Assembly (NCBI GenBank): GCA_037447655.1
Contig: JBBHKE010001626.1
Coordinates: forward strand, 188,001-237,081
Length of the DNA stretch: 49,081 bases
Source of the DNA: Zygnema cylindricum
Taxonomy: Eukaryota > Streptophyta > Zygnematophyceae > Zygnematales > Zygnemataceae
Direction of reading: 5' to 3'
Below the pieces are notes generated by a model. The model was not told the DNA's origin. It saw nothing but the letters and a program-made list of their open reading frames with translations, and did not search any database. Of this stretch, positions 23,618 through 34,700 are shown piece after piece (the stretch's first letter is position 1; each line of letters begins with the position of its first letter). Made by a program: the position numbers and the translations under genes.

Positions 23618-24375
23618 CAGAGGTCGCAAAAGTCACAAAATTTCATACCCGAAACCGACCGTTTTTTTTTTTCAAAATCTGAGTAACCGACGCCCGACCG
23701 AGTTTTGTCACGCTCCAAAATTGTTAACCGTTAACCGACCGTCGTTTACGAAAAAAAAAAAAAACCGAATCTTGATTTTTCGCGACTAACCGTGCCCGCC
23801 CGTAACCGAAAAAGTACAGAATTAATCAATGTACGACGGAATAAGCCAATAATTACGATTTGTCGCGTTCCCTAAGATTTGCGAAATGAATAGTGTACTA
23901 CTGTGTCAGATTTGCGACGCTTTGTCGCGTTGCCTAAGATTTGCGAAATGAATATTGTACTACCGTGTCAGATTTGCGACGCTTTGTCGCGTTCCCTAAG
24001 ATTTTCGAAATGAATAGTGTACTACCGTGTCAGATTTGCGACGCTTTGTCGCGTTCCCTAAGATTTGCGAAATAAATAGCTTACTACAGTACCGTGTCAG
24101 ATTTGCGACGCTAATCATGATGTCACGTACTTCCACGATGCCCAAAGTGTACAAAGTACAAGAATGTTGGATTATAGGGACAGTACAAAATTTTCTTTTT
24201 TTTTGGTTTTTTGGTTGACCGACCGTAACCGACCGTTTTTTTTTCTTGGTGAATCAACCGACCGTAACCGCCCGACCCCCAAAACTTGGCAACCGAATCC
24301 GTTCCGGATCCGGCGCGGGCGGTGGGTTAACGGTCGGTCACGGTTTCGGTTGACCGTTTGCGACCTCTGCCTCTG
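23618..24375. mobile_element. Non-autonomous hAT-like DNA transposon with 8-bp target duplication
   Basis: The ends are inverted: left CAGAGGTCGCAAA (23618-23630), right tttgcgacctctg followed by an extra cctctg (24357-24375). The flanks are gtacaaag (23610-23617) and gttcaaag (24376-24383), an 8-bp target duplication with one mismatch, as expected for hAT elements. Subterminal zones on both sides are packed with aaccgaccgt-type motifs, a typical transposase-binding arrangement. The interior has no transposase; its centre is the 62-bp tandem array. It is about 758 bp, too short to be autonomous. Confidence 0.72.
23859..24112 (+). repeat. 62-bp tandem array, 4 copies, inside the hAT-like element
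   Basis: The unit contains tttgtcgcgttccctaagat, ttgcgaaatgaatagtgtac, then gtgtcagatttgcgacgc, repeated four times with few changes. The last unit has a small insertion (acagtac). There are no unique spacers between copies, so it is not a CRISPR array. Confidence 0.9.
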
Positions 24376-24557
24376 GTTCAAAGTGGACGGATTTTACTAT
24401 GTTGTGTATCGTACCAAAATGTGAACGATATGGTTTCAAAACAATAACCGTACAAGTAATTGAATATCGATAATGACCGATATTTATGAATTCAGTATAA
24501 GATCATTCGGCAATCGATACTAGATTGTTTCACACGGTTTCATGCGAAACAAGTTCT

Positions 24558-24616
24558 CAACAGTACAGTACTCTTACCTGTACTGTACAGTACTGTACTG
24601 TACACTTGTACAGTAC
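24558..24616. repeat. GTAC/CAGTACTGT palindromic cluster
   Basis: Overlapping copies of cagtac, gtactg and tgtacagtac form several alternative perfect hairpins in about 60 bp, roughly 300 bp upstream of the BRIP-like start codon. Simple-sequence expansion is the plainest reading; a regulatory role is speculative. Confidence 0.5.
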
Positions 24617-24897
24617 AATTACTGAAGCATATCGGATCAGAATATTAAAAAGAACGAAAAATGGACTCACATCCGATATCATAAAAAAAAAAAAATGTCT
24701 TTGAAGGCTCTTTTTGTTTCGATAATATTGCTCAATTGGCAAATTCTTTTTCAGCAGTTTCCTAACGTCTAAGATCTCATCCGCGTCGCTTTCTTCAGCG
24801 AAGGCTTGGACCTTCGTGAATCCTGTTCAGTTTCAGCCTTCAAATTGTTTGTAAGGGTCAAAAGGGCTTTGAGTGAAATCATTGAAATTTCCTGAAA

Positions 24898-27488
24898 ATG
24901 CCCGCCGTTAGTACTTTGACGAAACAGGAAGAGGAGAGAGAGGCGACATTTGCATACGAAGATTTGAAGAAAGCTTCAACACCGGACTTGAAGAGACCTT
25001 TTAGCAGTGTGAGAGATGCTTGTGAAAGGTAAGAAGCTAGCCTTTCCGTCATTCCTGGGATATTCTTAAGGCTTTCTCATGGTTTTTAGGGTCATTCATA
25101 AGAGAAAAAAAATGAAAAAAATAGTTTTTTTTTTTTACCATTAATTTCCCAAAAGATCTTTCGTTTGAAGTAAAATTAGTTATCTAATTTTTCTTTTTCT
25201 TGAAATTAGTATTACTTCAAAAAAAAAAAAAACGAAGGTTAAGATAGTCTAGACGATGGTTGCAATGTTTAAACAAGGTTTTGTCGTTTAAAGTTTTGGT
25301 GTTGGGCGTTTAAACTCTACACTGGTCCCAGTTCTTGTCGTTTAGTGTTGGTACTTGTGGTTTTGTCTGAAGGGGAGCGACTTCGGTCCTTGAGATGTAG
25401 CAGCCCTGGTGAAGCTCTCTTTGCGTTATTGGTTTTGTTGTTCATGCCAAAGCTTCTCTATTTCCTTAAGCCACAACTTGTATTGGTATTAGTGTCAGTG
25501 ATACTATCTGTGCCTCTAAATTTTACCCCTTGGACCTAGAATAGTGTCAATTCGCTAGTTTTTTTTTTCATACCGCTAATTGTCATTTGGAACTAAATTA
25601 GATTTAATAACACTAATATAAACTCCACGGTAGTAATTCCTTGACATAATAAAGATATACGGTGGAATTTCTTCATATCATGCAGTTCTAAAGGACTGAC
25701 ACAAGCCTAAAAGGAGAAGGCTTGCCCTTTTGATTAGAGTACTTAGTTGTTTAACTTTAGAAACAAATCATTAAACAGTTCGCACTTTTGTACTATCTTT
25801 GGCACTGTGTTCCATGTTTTGCGATTGTGACAAGGCTAGTCTAGGTCACAATAGCGGCAATATCTCACTCGCTAAAGACTCTGGTGGGGGGTAAAGTTTG
25901 ATGAGACAGTTCGGCTCTTGTTTTCAGGCTCAAGTTAGGACGGGGAGGATGGCTGGTTAGAGTATTTTTTGATACAGTAAGGCAGGTTGCTTTAATGACT
26001 TTTGGCAGAGAGGGGCATCTGAAGCTCGTTAACAAGCTAGTTAAAGCTCGTGTTTAAAACCCTAAAGCTCGTTAGCAAGCTCGTTAAAAAGCTTCTTGGT
26101 GGCTCTGCAGGTTACTGCCCTACCATGTCTGGGCAGAGTGGGAACCAGAGGAGCTCGACTATACCGGTGAAACAGATTTTTCCCCTTTGTTGGCTGAGAA
26201 GTGGGAGGCCTGGGCTGATACTGTCGACACTCGCAGTTTATCTTTTATGGCGCAGACCGAACGTCTCGTTGAAACCTATGATAGGCTTCTTAAACGAAGA
26301 GTGATAGGGGAGATGGCAGGTGAGCATCTTGTTCAGAATGCACAGCTTTTGCTGCAAGATGAGAAGGAGCAGCTGAGTGATTTGAAGCTGCAAAGGGCAC
26401 AGAAGGAAAAGGCAGAAAGGGAGAGAGACGAGGCGAGAAAGCTGTGGGAGACGGTGCAGCAAGCTCAAAGGCTGGTGGACGCTGCGGAAACTCAAAAACA
26501 GGAGGCATCTGGTGCGGGAGATGAAAGTGGAGAGGTTAAACGACGGAATATGGAAATAGTCAATCATGTGATTGGGGAAGATGTAGCGAAAATTGTTGAA
26601 GGGCGAGAGGTCTATCTATCAGACAAAGTAGAGGAGTCCTCTTCGTTACAACAGGAAAAAAAGATTCTGAATAAAAGCTCTCCTGAAGAGGACAAAGGAA
26701 TAGAGAAAAGGAAGATACAAACGGTTAGTGGCAAAGGTGAAGGGGAGGCCGAAAGAGAGGAACGAGAGAGAAAAATTCCCAGGAGTCCACAAGAGTGTGA
26801 ACAAAGTGAAGATGAGCACTTGCCTCACGATGATGCACCACAGCAAATACATGGGCAAGGTAGAACTGAAGAGAGAGAAGAGGAGGAGGAAGAATGTGAG
26901 GAAGACGGAGCTGAACAAGAGTGGGCAGAAGAAGGGGACACATTGAGGGAGGAAGATGAACAAATGCAGGGGTCAGAAGATGAAGTACTCGAGGAGGAGC
27001 TTCTGGAGGAAGAAGTAGAGGAAGGGTGGGATGGGGAGGAAGATAGAGAAGGTGAGGATCAGTATGAGGAAGAGGGAGATCAGAGAGAGGGACCAGACAG
27101 GGAGGAGGAAGAGGGAGCAGATGGAGAGGAGGGAACAGGCGGGGAGGGAGGAGAAAGAGAGGAGGAAGAGGAGGAAGAGGAGGAAGCAGAGGGAGAGGAA
27201 GCAGAAAGAGAGGAGGAAGCGGAGGGAGAGGGAGAGGGAGACGGAGAGGCTGGAGTGGAGAAGGAGGAAAAAGAGGATGAAGAAGACGAAGAGAGAGATG
27301 AGCGAGAGGAGGACTATGGAGTGCCGGATGATGTTGAGGGTGTGGAATATGATGATCAACATGAAGGTGGGAATGTTAGTGAGGATGACGAAGAGGGAAG
27401 TTACCAGAGTCACTTTGACGGGGAGGACAGTGGCGAGCATCAAGCTTTAGACGAAGAAATTGGTGATGATGAAGTGGAGGACGATTAG
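24898..27488 (+). CDS. GLTSCR/BRIP-like SWI/SNF-associated protein with acidic tail
   Basis: Two exons, 24898-25028 and 26111-27488, joined in phase (GAA AG|G), give 502 codons before TAG. The start is ATG 24898, reading MPAVSTLTKQEEER. Across the junction the protein reads PFSSVRDACERLLPYHVWAE, the hallmark of the GLTSCR1/BICRA domain; plant BRIP1/2 carry nearly the same PF-SV-DACERLLPYHV text. The domain spans about residues 30-135. A charged coiled-coil-like helix follows (about 118-170), then a linker and a strikingly Glu/Asp-rich tail (about 230-502, with runs of EEEEE). In plants and animals such proteins are scaffold subunits of a SWI/SNF remodeller class that contains bromodomain proteins, so a nuclear role is inferred. 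The acidic tail is unlike the family members I know. The 25029-26110 intron shows only simple agctcgtta repeats near 26020-26095. Confidence 0.85.
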
Positions 27489-28068
27489 GTGGACGGGCTT
27501 CCTTAGCTAAAATTAGAGACATGGGAGGCTCTCATTTCTGGATTGTTCAGAGTCCGCAGCTAATGGCCCGCCAAAATTGACCTCACTGCTTATTTTGCAA
27601 CACCGGGTCTACGCTCAAAAAGTTTACACTAGGGAGGCATTTTGTGGACAGTTATGACTGTAGAACTGGTATTAACTTTCTGTGCTCTAAAACAAGAAGT
27701 TTTTTTGTGGCTCATCTTTTGCAAATCTTAACCAGTTTGAGGAGAATCTTTCAACGCTTTCCCTAATTTGGTCTAGCTTTTCCCCTGATAAGCTGGATGA
27801 TGAGCGGTTAGCCCAAACCCATACAGCTCTTGCGTGCCATTAAGCGGGAGCGGAACAGAACCAGTGTGCATGGATTGCAGCTGAGAGAACACGAGCTGCG
27901 GCTGTTTTTGCACGATCTCGACAAGTCGCGACATCTGTGTGGAAGAAAAGAGAGGCACAAAAAAAGAGAGACCTGAGAAGCAAAACTATTGAGGGCGAGA
28001 CCAAGATTCTACGTCAGATGGGAGGTTGCATTAGAAGCTGCGTCAGAGGGGAGGTTGCATTAGAAGTT
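27489..28068 (+). other. Region after the BRIP-like gene with a possible exon of unknown gene
   Basis: The first part is presumably 3' UTR. From about 27849 an open frame of about 95 codons has a protein-like charged helical composition (CAWIAAERTRAAAVFARSRQ, then KKREAQKKRDLRSKTIEGET) and runs to a possible donor at 28134 (CCCAAG|GTGAAT). It is closed upstream by a stop and has no start. A 29-bp tandem duplication (gggaggttgcattagaag) lies at 28019-28066. The protein is not recognised; it may be a gene fragment linked to the inverted repeat that follows. Confidence 0.35.
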
Positions 28069-28070
28069 GT

Positions 28071-28729
28071 CACAGTCATGGCAGAAAACATGTTGGAGAA
28101 AAAACTCCAAAAAAGCTCCAAAAAAGCTCCCAAGGTGAATTGTTTTGACATATAAACTTCCATATTGCTAGTGAGCCAAGAGCAAGTTGGCGAAATAGAC
28201 AAATTTGTTGACAATTTTTTGAATCTGATTTAAACTTTTTTTTTCTTAACAGGTGGTCGAGACAATTTTGAAGTATCAGAATGTGACTTGGACAGTAGCT
28301 GAGACATTCGCAGCTTTCACATCAAAAGCGTGGCACTCAAACTACTTCCATCTAAAAATTTGGCAGCAAGAACTACTTCTCGTACTACCCTGCAAGCTGT
28401 CAAGGCCTTTCTACGAGATGTCTTGTCAAATTTTCAAATGGAAGTAGTTTGAGTGCCACGCTTCTGATGTGAAAAGCTGTTAATGCCCCGGCTACTGTCC
28501 AAGTCGCATTCTGACACCTTCGAAACTGACACCTTCGAAATTGTCTCCAACACCTATCACAGAAAAAAAAAAAAGTTTAAACCAGATTCAAAATGTTGTC
28601 TCCAAATTTGTCTAATACGCCAATTTGCCCTTAGCTCACTATCAATAGGTAAGTTTATTTATCAAAACAATTCACCTTGGGAGTTTTTTTGGAGAGTCTC
28701 TCTCCAGCATGTTTTCTGCCATGACTGAG
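28071..28729. repeat. Large head-to-head inverted repeat (about 320-bp arms)
   Basis: The left arm 28071-28380 and right arm 28420-28729 are inverse copies. Shared blocks include cagtcatggcagaaaacatg / catgttttctgccatgactg, caaggtgaattgttttga / tcaaaacaattcaccttg, gcgtggcactcaaactactt / aagtagtttgagtgccacgc, and acttggacagtagc / gctactgtccaagt. Arms look roughly 85-90% identical, with a spacer of about 40-60 nt. The left arm contains intron-like sequence (28135-28252, ending ttaacag) and an exon-like frame from 28253 (VVETILKYQNVTWTVAETFA) that runs through the loop to a stop at 28445. A transcript would fold into a very long hairpin. Confidence 0.88.
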
Positions 28730-28749
28730 ACCTTTCCATGAGATGTTTG

Positions 28750-29724
28750 GAGGGTACTTAACAGGTTCAAGATGCTGAGGTACTTGGAGAGGATCTTTTG
28801 TGGAGCATTGCATGTCAGTCGATGCTTCAGTGCAGAGAGAGAGGATGTCAGCTATTTCTATTAAACTTCACATGACTTTTTGGCAATTAATCGACAAGCA
28901 AGTGGATTGAACAAGAGTGATAATTTGGCGAGAAATAATAGGGGATCAACAGGTGGGTGGGAGCTAGGTAATATCGAAAAAACGTCAATGGAAATTTCAG
29001 TTGCCAGTACTCATCTGGTCCGCAATACTACACAGCCTTAGTTTCACAAGCCACTAATTCCTGTGTAGCATTGTTTCTCCGATTTTCTATTGGTCATAAG
29101 CCTCTTTATCTCTAATGCCTTCAGCCCTGCATGATAGAAATGAATCAATTGACAGCACTGCCCAAAACAAAATTATGCGAACAAAAGCCTCAATCGACAG
29201 ACGTAATTATGTGATACTGTCCATTTGGAAAAATAATTATTGCCAATTCCATTCAACCACCATTCATGGGGAGATGCCTCTCCATTGACATATGTTGAAC
29301 ATTTAATGAACTTCACCCATAAAATGCACAAAGTACATGAAATAGTAAATTGTTGAACCAAAGGCAGTTCCATTGCTGCTTACCCAAAACAAATGTGAAA
29401 AAAAAAACACAAAGCAAAAAGACAACAGACCACGATGACAAACAAACACTTCCACTGACTGAACATTTCCAAAGTTTACAAGTACATAGTCGACCTCACA
29501 AGATCTTTTGTGAAGGCAATGAAATAGCTCCAATTCAATCAATTCCCCACTTTCCAACTCTACTTTGTAAAAGAAAAAACGGTAATTTCACAATCAAGAA
29601 ACTCATGATTTTTAATTCATGGACAAAAGCCTAACATGCTATGTTAGAAGGGACACTTGCTACTACATACCGATAAAAATACTGAAAGGAACGGTTACTA
29701 ACCGGCATAAGCCACAGCAAGGAA
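28750..29724. other. Intergenic stretch, nothing seen
   Basis: About 1 kb of unique sequence between the inverted repeat and the start of duplicated locus B. Several short frames exist on both strands; none has a conserved motif or a paralogue in the window. Confidence 0.3.
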
Positions 29725-30985
29725 GGATCAAAATTTGACAATAGTCTTTCTGGATTTTGAAGCTTTTACAGGAATGGCCAGCCATTGGCTGTCAATGCAC
29801 ATAGCATCACAGTGTGCACGAAACATTTCTGGCTGATCTTTAGTGCAATATGTTTGTTTTAAAACTTTCACAAACAAGCTGCAGTTCCTTCTCGTAAATT
29901 AGATGTTTATGATGGTAGAATTATGAATTCCTGCAGGCAACTTAGTATCATTTTTACAGTTGACTAGCTATTATATATTGCATTTTGCTGGCAAATATCC
30001 AGTTTTTGAGCCTGAGCGCACCTAGCCAGGCCATGAAGTTTGACGAGAGCATGATATGACAGCAAAAGCAAGATTCAAAAGTTGGTCATAGAGGATTGCA
30101 CTCATTCTTTCTTTCTTGCATGCAACAGCAGAAAATTAAAAATCGCTGCTCGGCCATGAAGGTTGATGAGAGCATGATGGGATAATCTGGCACATGTTTT
30201 GGAAGAAATTGTAGTCCGTGACATGAAGTTGGTGAGAACATGATGGGATAATCTGATTGCAGGCATTTCCACGCTCTTTCAGAGCGGGGTCTGAACGCAA
30301 ATGAGGCGGCCGCACTTGCACTCAAGTTAGCCTGCGGAGCAGGTGAGGTGAATTGCAGGAAGGACTCCGTTATGCTTTTAGTTCAAAGATCTAATTGAAC
30401 CACGGTCAGGTACACCACCCATTGCGATTAGAGTGAATTTTTTTTAGTCTAAATGGGAAATTAGAATGTTTATTACTCTTTTAGTGTAGGAAGACGTCGC
30501 GGATTGTAGTCCAGTTCCTTAAATAGTGTTGTTAACACTTTTTTATGATTTTTGGCCAAAAAAAGTTGTGATCAAATTAGCATTATGAGTTTAATAGCGG
30601 TGGGTGGTGTAGTGTAACTTAAAGTTGGAGGATTAACTTTGACTTCTTTCACATCATAGTTGACATCTTGCATTTTTCCTCGAGGGTCATAGCAGAACAT
30701 AGCCGATCATAATGGACTGGCTCGAAACATGTTTCAAGGGGTTATGCTTGTTAGCCGCTTTATGATATTTCAGCAATTGACGTGTTAATCTAACATTGAA
30801 AGAGATCTCCCTCTCCCTCTCCTTCTTCCCCTTCCTCTCCCTCCGCCACATCACCTCAAATTTGTATTATTGAAAATGAATTGTAATTGTCACTTTTGAA
30901 TGCACCTGTTTGTCACTATTATAGTCGAAAGATTATTGGTATAAATGGGAACTTGATATAATCTTAATTTATGGTGACGTGATGG
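29725..30985 (+). repeat. Segmental duplication, left part, copy B (partner 7982-9248)
   Basis: Offset of about 21,740 bp and roughly 99% identical. Differences are scattered single substitutions (for example gactaactattg / gactagctatta) and a one-base indel in a T run. It carries MITE copy 1 (30411-30614) and the exon 30263-30342. The A-locus start codon and 96-nt exons are not included. Confidence 0.9.
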
Positions 30986-30987
30986 AT

Positions 30988-31598
30988 AGGGAAGGGGAGA
31001 GGGGGAGGGGGGGGGCGGGGCGGGGGAGAGGGGGGGGGAGAGGGGGGGGGGAGAGGGGGGGGGGGAGAGAGTGGGGGGGGGAGAGGGGGGGGGGAGAGGG
31101 GGGGGGGAGAGGGGGGGGGGAGAGGGGGGGGGAGAGGGGGTGAGAGAGGGGGGAAGAGAGGGGGGGAGAGAGGGGGGGAGAGAGGGGGGGAGAGGGCGAG
31201 AGAGGGGGAGAGGGGGGGAGACGGGGGGGGGAGAGGGGGGGAGAGGGGGGGGGAGAGGGAGGGTGGGAGTGAGGGGGGGAGTGAGGGGGGGAGGGAGGGG
31301 GGGAGTGAGGGGGGGGAGGGAGGGGGGGAGGGAGGGAGGCGGGGAGGGGGGGGGGGAGGGGGGGAAGGAGGGGGGGGGGGAGGGGGGGAAGGAGGGGGGG
31401 GGAGGGGGGGGGAGGGGGGGGGAGGGGGGGGGAGAGGGGGGGAGAGGGGGGGAGAGGGGGGGGGGAGGGGGAGAGGGGGGGGGAGAGGGGGGGGAGAAAG
31501 GGGGGGGGAGCGAGGGGGGGGGAGCGAGGGGGGGGGGAAAGGGGGAGCGAGGGGGGGAGCGAGGGGGGGAGCGGGAGAGAGGGAGAGAGGGGGAGAGA
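30988..31598 (+). repeat. Expanded polypurine (G-rich) tract of about 600 bp
   Basis: Almost pure G/A, built of runs of 5-11 G separated by a, aga or gaga. The matching place in copy A has only about 26 bp. It lies in the intron about 150 bp upstream of the exon remnant of copy B. Long open frames on both strands (Gly/Arg-rich on plus, Pro-rich on minus) are artefacts of composition. It could form G-quadruplex or triplex structures and is also a place where assembly may be unreliable. Confidence 0.95.
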
Positions 31599-31774
31599 CA
31601 GCCATTGATTGGTTAATTTGTATTTGATGTTTGTATGTTCAACGTAATTAGATCAACTTCCTAGAATTGCAGTATTCAAACCTTAATGATTTAGGGTGTT
31701 TACGCTGATTGCACATGTGTTGGGGCTATATTGCTTGGGACCTGCAGTGAAGCAGCCACCTGATGGTCTCTCTC

Positions 31775-31786
31775 CCATAATATTGA
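31775..31786 (+). other. Deletion junction in copy B with 12-nt filler
   Basis: Copy B follows copy A up to gtctctctc (31774 = 9392 in A) and resumes at ttgctgataat (31787 = 13178 in A), so 3,785 bp corresponding to 9393-13177 are gone. The 12 nt between are ccataatattga. Ten of these (ataatattga) repeat the sequence at 31793-31802 just downstream, as expected for a templated insertion during end joining. The left break is within a coding exon. Confidence 0.85.
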
Positions 31787-34700
31787 TTGCTGATAATATT
31801 GATATCGCTATTTTGGGCGGTAACTGGCTGGAGAAGACTGATAGATATGCTTTAATATGCGTGTTTTTAAGGTCTTTTATGCAAGTTCGATACATATCTA
31901 ACATACCTTACGCCTCCATACAAGTACAAATGCCAAACATATTTCGCTAACATGTTTCACCATCAGACGTGTGCAATCAGACAGTCCAAGTTAGCAAGTG
32001 GGATTACATTAGTATTTTGTATTGGTAATAACTACACCATCTGTGTATCTGTGCATCCTTGTCAAAGTATTTTGGCTATTTGGTAATGTTACGGGCAACC
32101 CAAAACCTCAAATTAAGCAGTTTTGTTCCACCGATGGTATTACGAGTTTAGCGTTAATCAATCGCGATTTTTGTGATTTTTATATTTGGGTTGATATGTC
32201 AAGCACTGTCTATTACTTTCTGCGATAAGTATTTCTAAATATTAATGTGTTAACTTGACCTTCTCATTGAAGCACACCACAAGTTGCTTTTGATTTTTTT
32301 GTGTTTCTGGCACTCTTGTTTCTCTTTTTATGTAGTGTAACACATCGCTGAGCACATGTTTCCATGCTAAAACTGTGAAAACCCTTTTAAACGTCATTAG
32401 TTTTAACGAAAGCCTTTATGTCTCTCGATGTGCAGAATCCCCTTTTTATGGAACCAGAACATCACCAGGTTTTGAAGTGTCTCTGCAATGTTCTGGTGGA
32501 ACTCCCTACCTCAGGGAGGGAAGCCTTCATTGCTGGACTTGACATGTGCGCTGTTCTTTCCTGCCCTCCAAAATCTCTACTTCCAGTCATAAAAAAACTA
32601 TCTGTACTTGCAGCCATATTTCTTTCAACTGTATCTCCGGTCATGTTGATGTTGCTGCCATAGAGTCTTCCAGCGTAAAAAAACACGAGCCGTGTTTTTT
32701 AACTACCAATCTTTTGTTCGTCGTGGGAAAGATAGTGACTCAGACACATGATTTGCATGTGGTTATCTGCCCTTGCTCCCTCGGTGAACCTGGTCAGTCT
32801 GTATTAGCTTGCTTTCTTCAGCAGTCAAGCTCTCAGATTTGGAATTCTTCTGGATTTATTAGCTTTTGTTACAATTGCAGGTATCCGAAGGAGAGATTTG
32901 AACAAATCGTGGCCTTGATTCAGCAATTTCTTACAATTAGTTTATATAATTCGTCCCAAGTGGGAGAAGCTGTCATAGTGGCGACAAAAGTCCTGGCCAT
33001 TCTCTGTATCCTCTTTGTCTTCCATCCAACCAATACAATTCTTACTGTGCAGACACAAGGGTGACAGTGATCTTGTTTCTCTTTTGCTTCATTCTCGTTC
33101 GCCAGATAAAACTGCAGTCAGTACTATCCGTAACTAAAAAAATGGTTCGTTATCACTTTTCTGTTGTATTCTCCTTCAATTTTTGTAAATTGATTCTTAC
33201 AGACGTGTTTGGACCACTATTCTCAAAAGACGTATTTCTTCTCAAAAGATTGGGTGTTGTATGAATTGGAACGCATTTCTTGGGTTTGATCTTGACGGTG
33301 GCTTCTTGACCGTGGATACAGACAAATCCAATGAACAATTTCAACGTTTGAGTCACTCTATGTTTTATAATGATGCCGTAAATAATGAAGATTTCAACAT
33401 TAAGGAAGACTATCTTCATTGGGAGCAATCGGATAGGTGAGCTAAACATATATCATGCCTGTTCTTTTTATTTTTCTTTTAGGTGAGCGTCTTCCGTGTT
33501 GTAATATCAACTTTAACATATGGCCTGCAGATGGCACCTACCATTGGATAAAAATGTAGCAGATTTTTGTAAAATAATTGGTGTTTATACCTTTACTCTC
33601 TTCATGGTCGTGGGAATTTTACAAGCATGTAGGCAGCCCTGACGTTGGCAGAGATTCTGCTGGTTGGATTGTACTTGTTTTGTTTTATTCAGTAGTTTTT
33701 TTGAACTTTAAAAGAAAAATGTGCATCAAGTCGATTTCTTTTACATTTTAAAATTGACCATCGGACTTATTGTAAGATCTAGCTAGATTGAAATTTTTTA
33801 GTACTGAACTGGTTCAGTAATTTTTTAAAGTACCAATAGCAAGATAATTTTACTCTTTGAGTTGAGTTCGCGAAAATATAGAGGAAAAGTCACGGGAAAG
33901 AAATTGTCGATTAGATTTGATTTCATGGCCACGAAAATGAGATACATTGTCCATAAGCAGGAATGCTGGTTTAATCCAATACTTTCGTCGTAGAGTCCAA
34001 CATTGTACAAAGATTCTATACACTCACTTTTGGTTAGGAGGGGTTAGTCATAAACAGTGTATCTAATCATCAGACCTTCCGAAAACCATCGGTTGTATTG
34101 ATAATGTTCTCATTGCAATCGGAAGACATGTGTGTGCTGTTTGTTCTCGTATTCTATGGTATAGTATACATGGCGTAAGCCTGTTCAATGTGTATGTTGT
34201 CTGCATGTTAAAAGCATCGTTGTTGAACACAATTCATTTTGATATCAGGATATCAAGTTTATTGTGAGATGGATTGTATCCCTTCAATTATTTGTTATGA
34301 GAGCTTTGAAGTTTTGCACACACCAAATGTCAGCAAGGGCCCCCTCCGTCCATTCCACCGATAAGAAACACTTTCATAATTTTTAATGGTCAACTATTCA
34401 AATTCATAAATAACCATTTAATCACAGAAAAAAAATTCTTGTGTGTTGTATAGGTCCTTTGGTTCCATAAAAAAATATTGTTAAACGAGCAGGGTGGTTT
34501 ACTGCTGAATTTTATGATATTGACCAGTAAGGAGATTAGAGCAAACGTCAGTAAATGCGACTCTTCCACATTGGCATGTTTATTCTCTTCAATATAACTG
34601 CATGCTAGAATAGTTTTAACTTGCTCTATGTAATGTGGTAGCTTTTCAATATGTTGGTATGTCAAATGTCTGCTCTAAATGTGAGATCTGGTCAGGAAAT

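Noticed and set aside
23859-24112. CRISPR-like regular repetition
   Set aside because: Units are contiguous 62-bp tandem copies without unique spacers, within a transposon of a eukaryotic genome.
26238-27443. Several minus-strand and shifted-frame ORFs rich in Leu/Ser/Phe or Arg/Lys
   Set aside because: They are shadows of the Glu-rich exon of the BRIP-like gene.
30964-31616. Long open frames rich in Gly/Arg (plus) and Pro/Ser (minus)
   Set aside because: They lie wholly within the purine tract, are open only because of composition, and are absent from the otherwise matching copy A.
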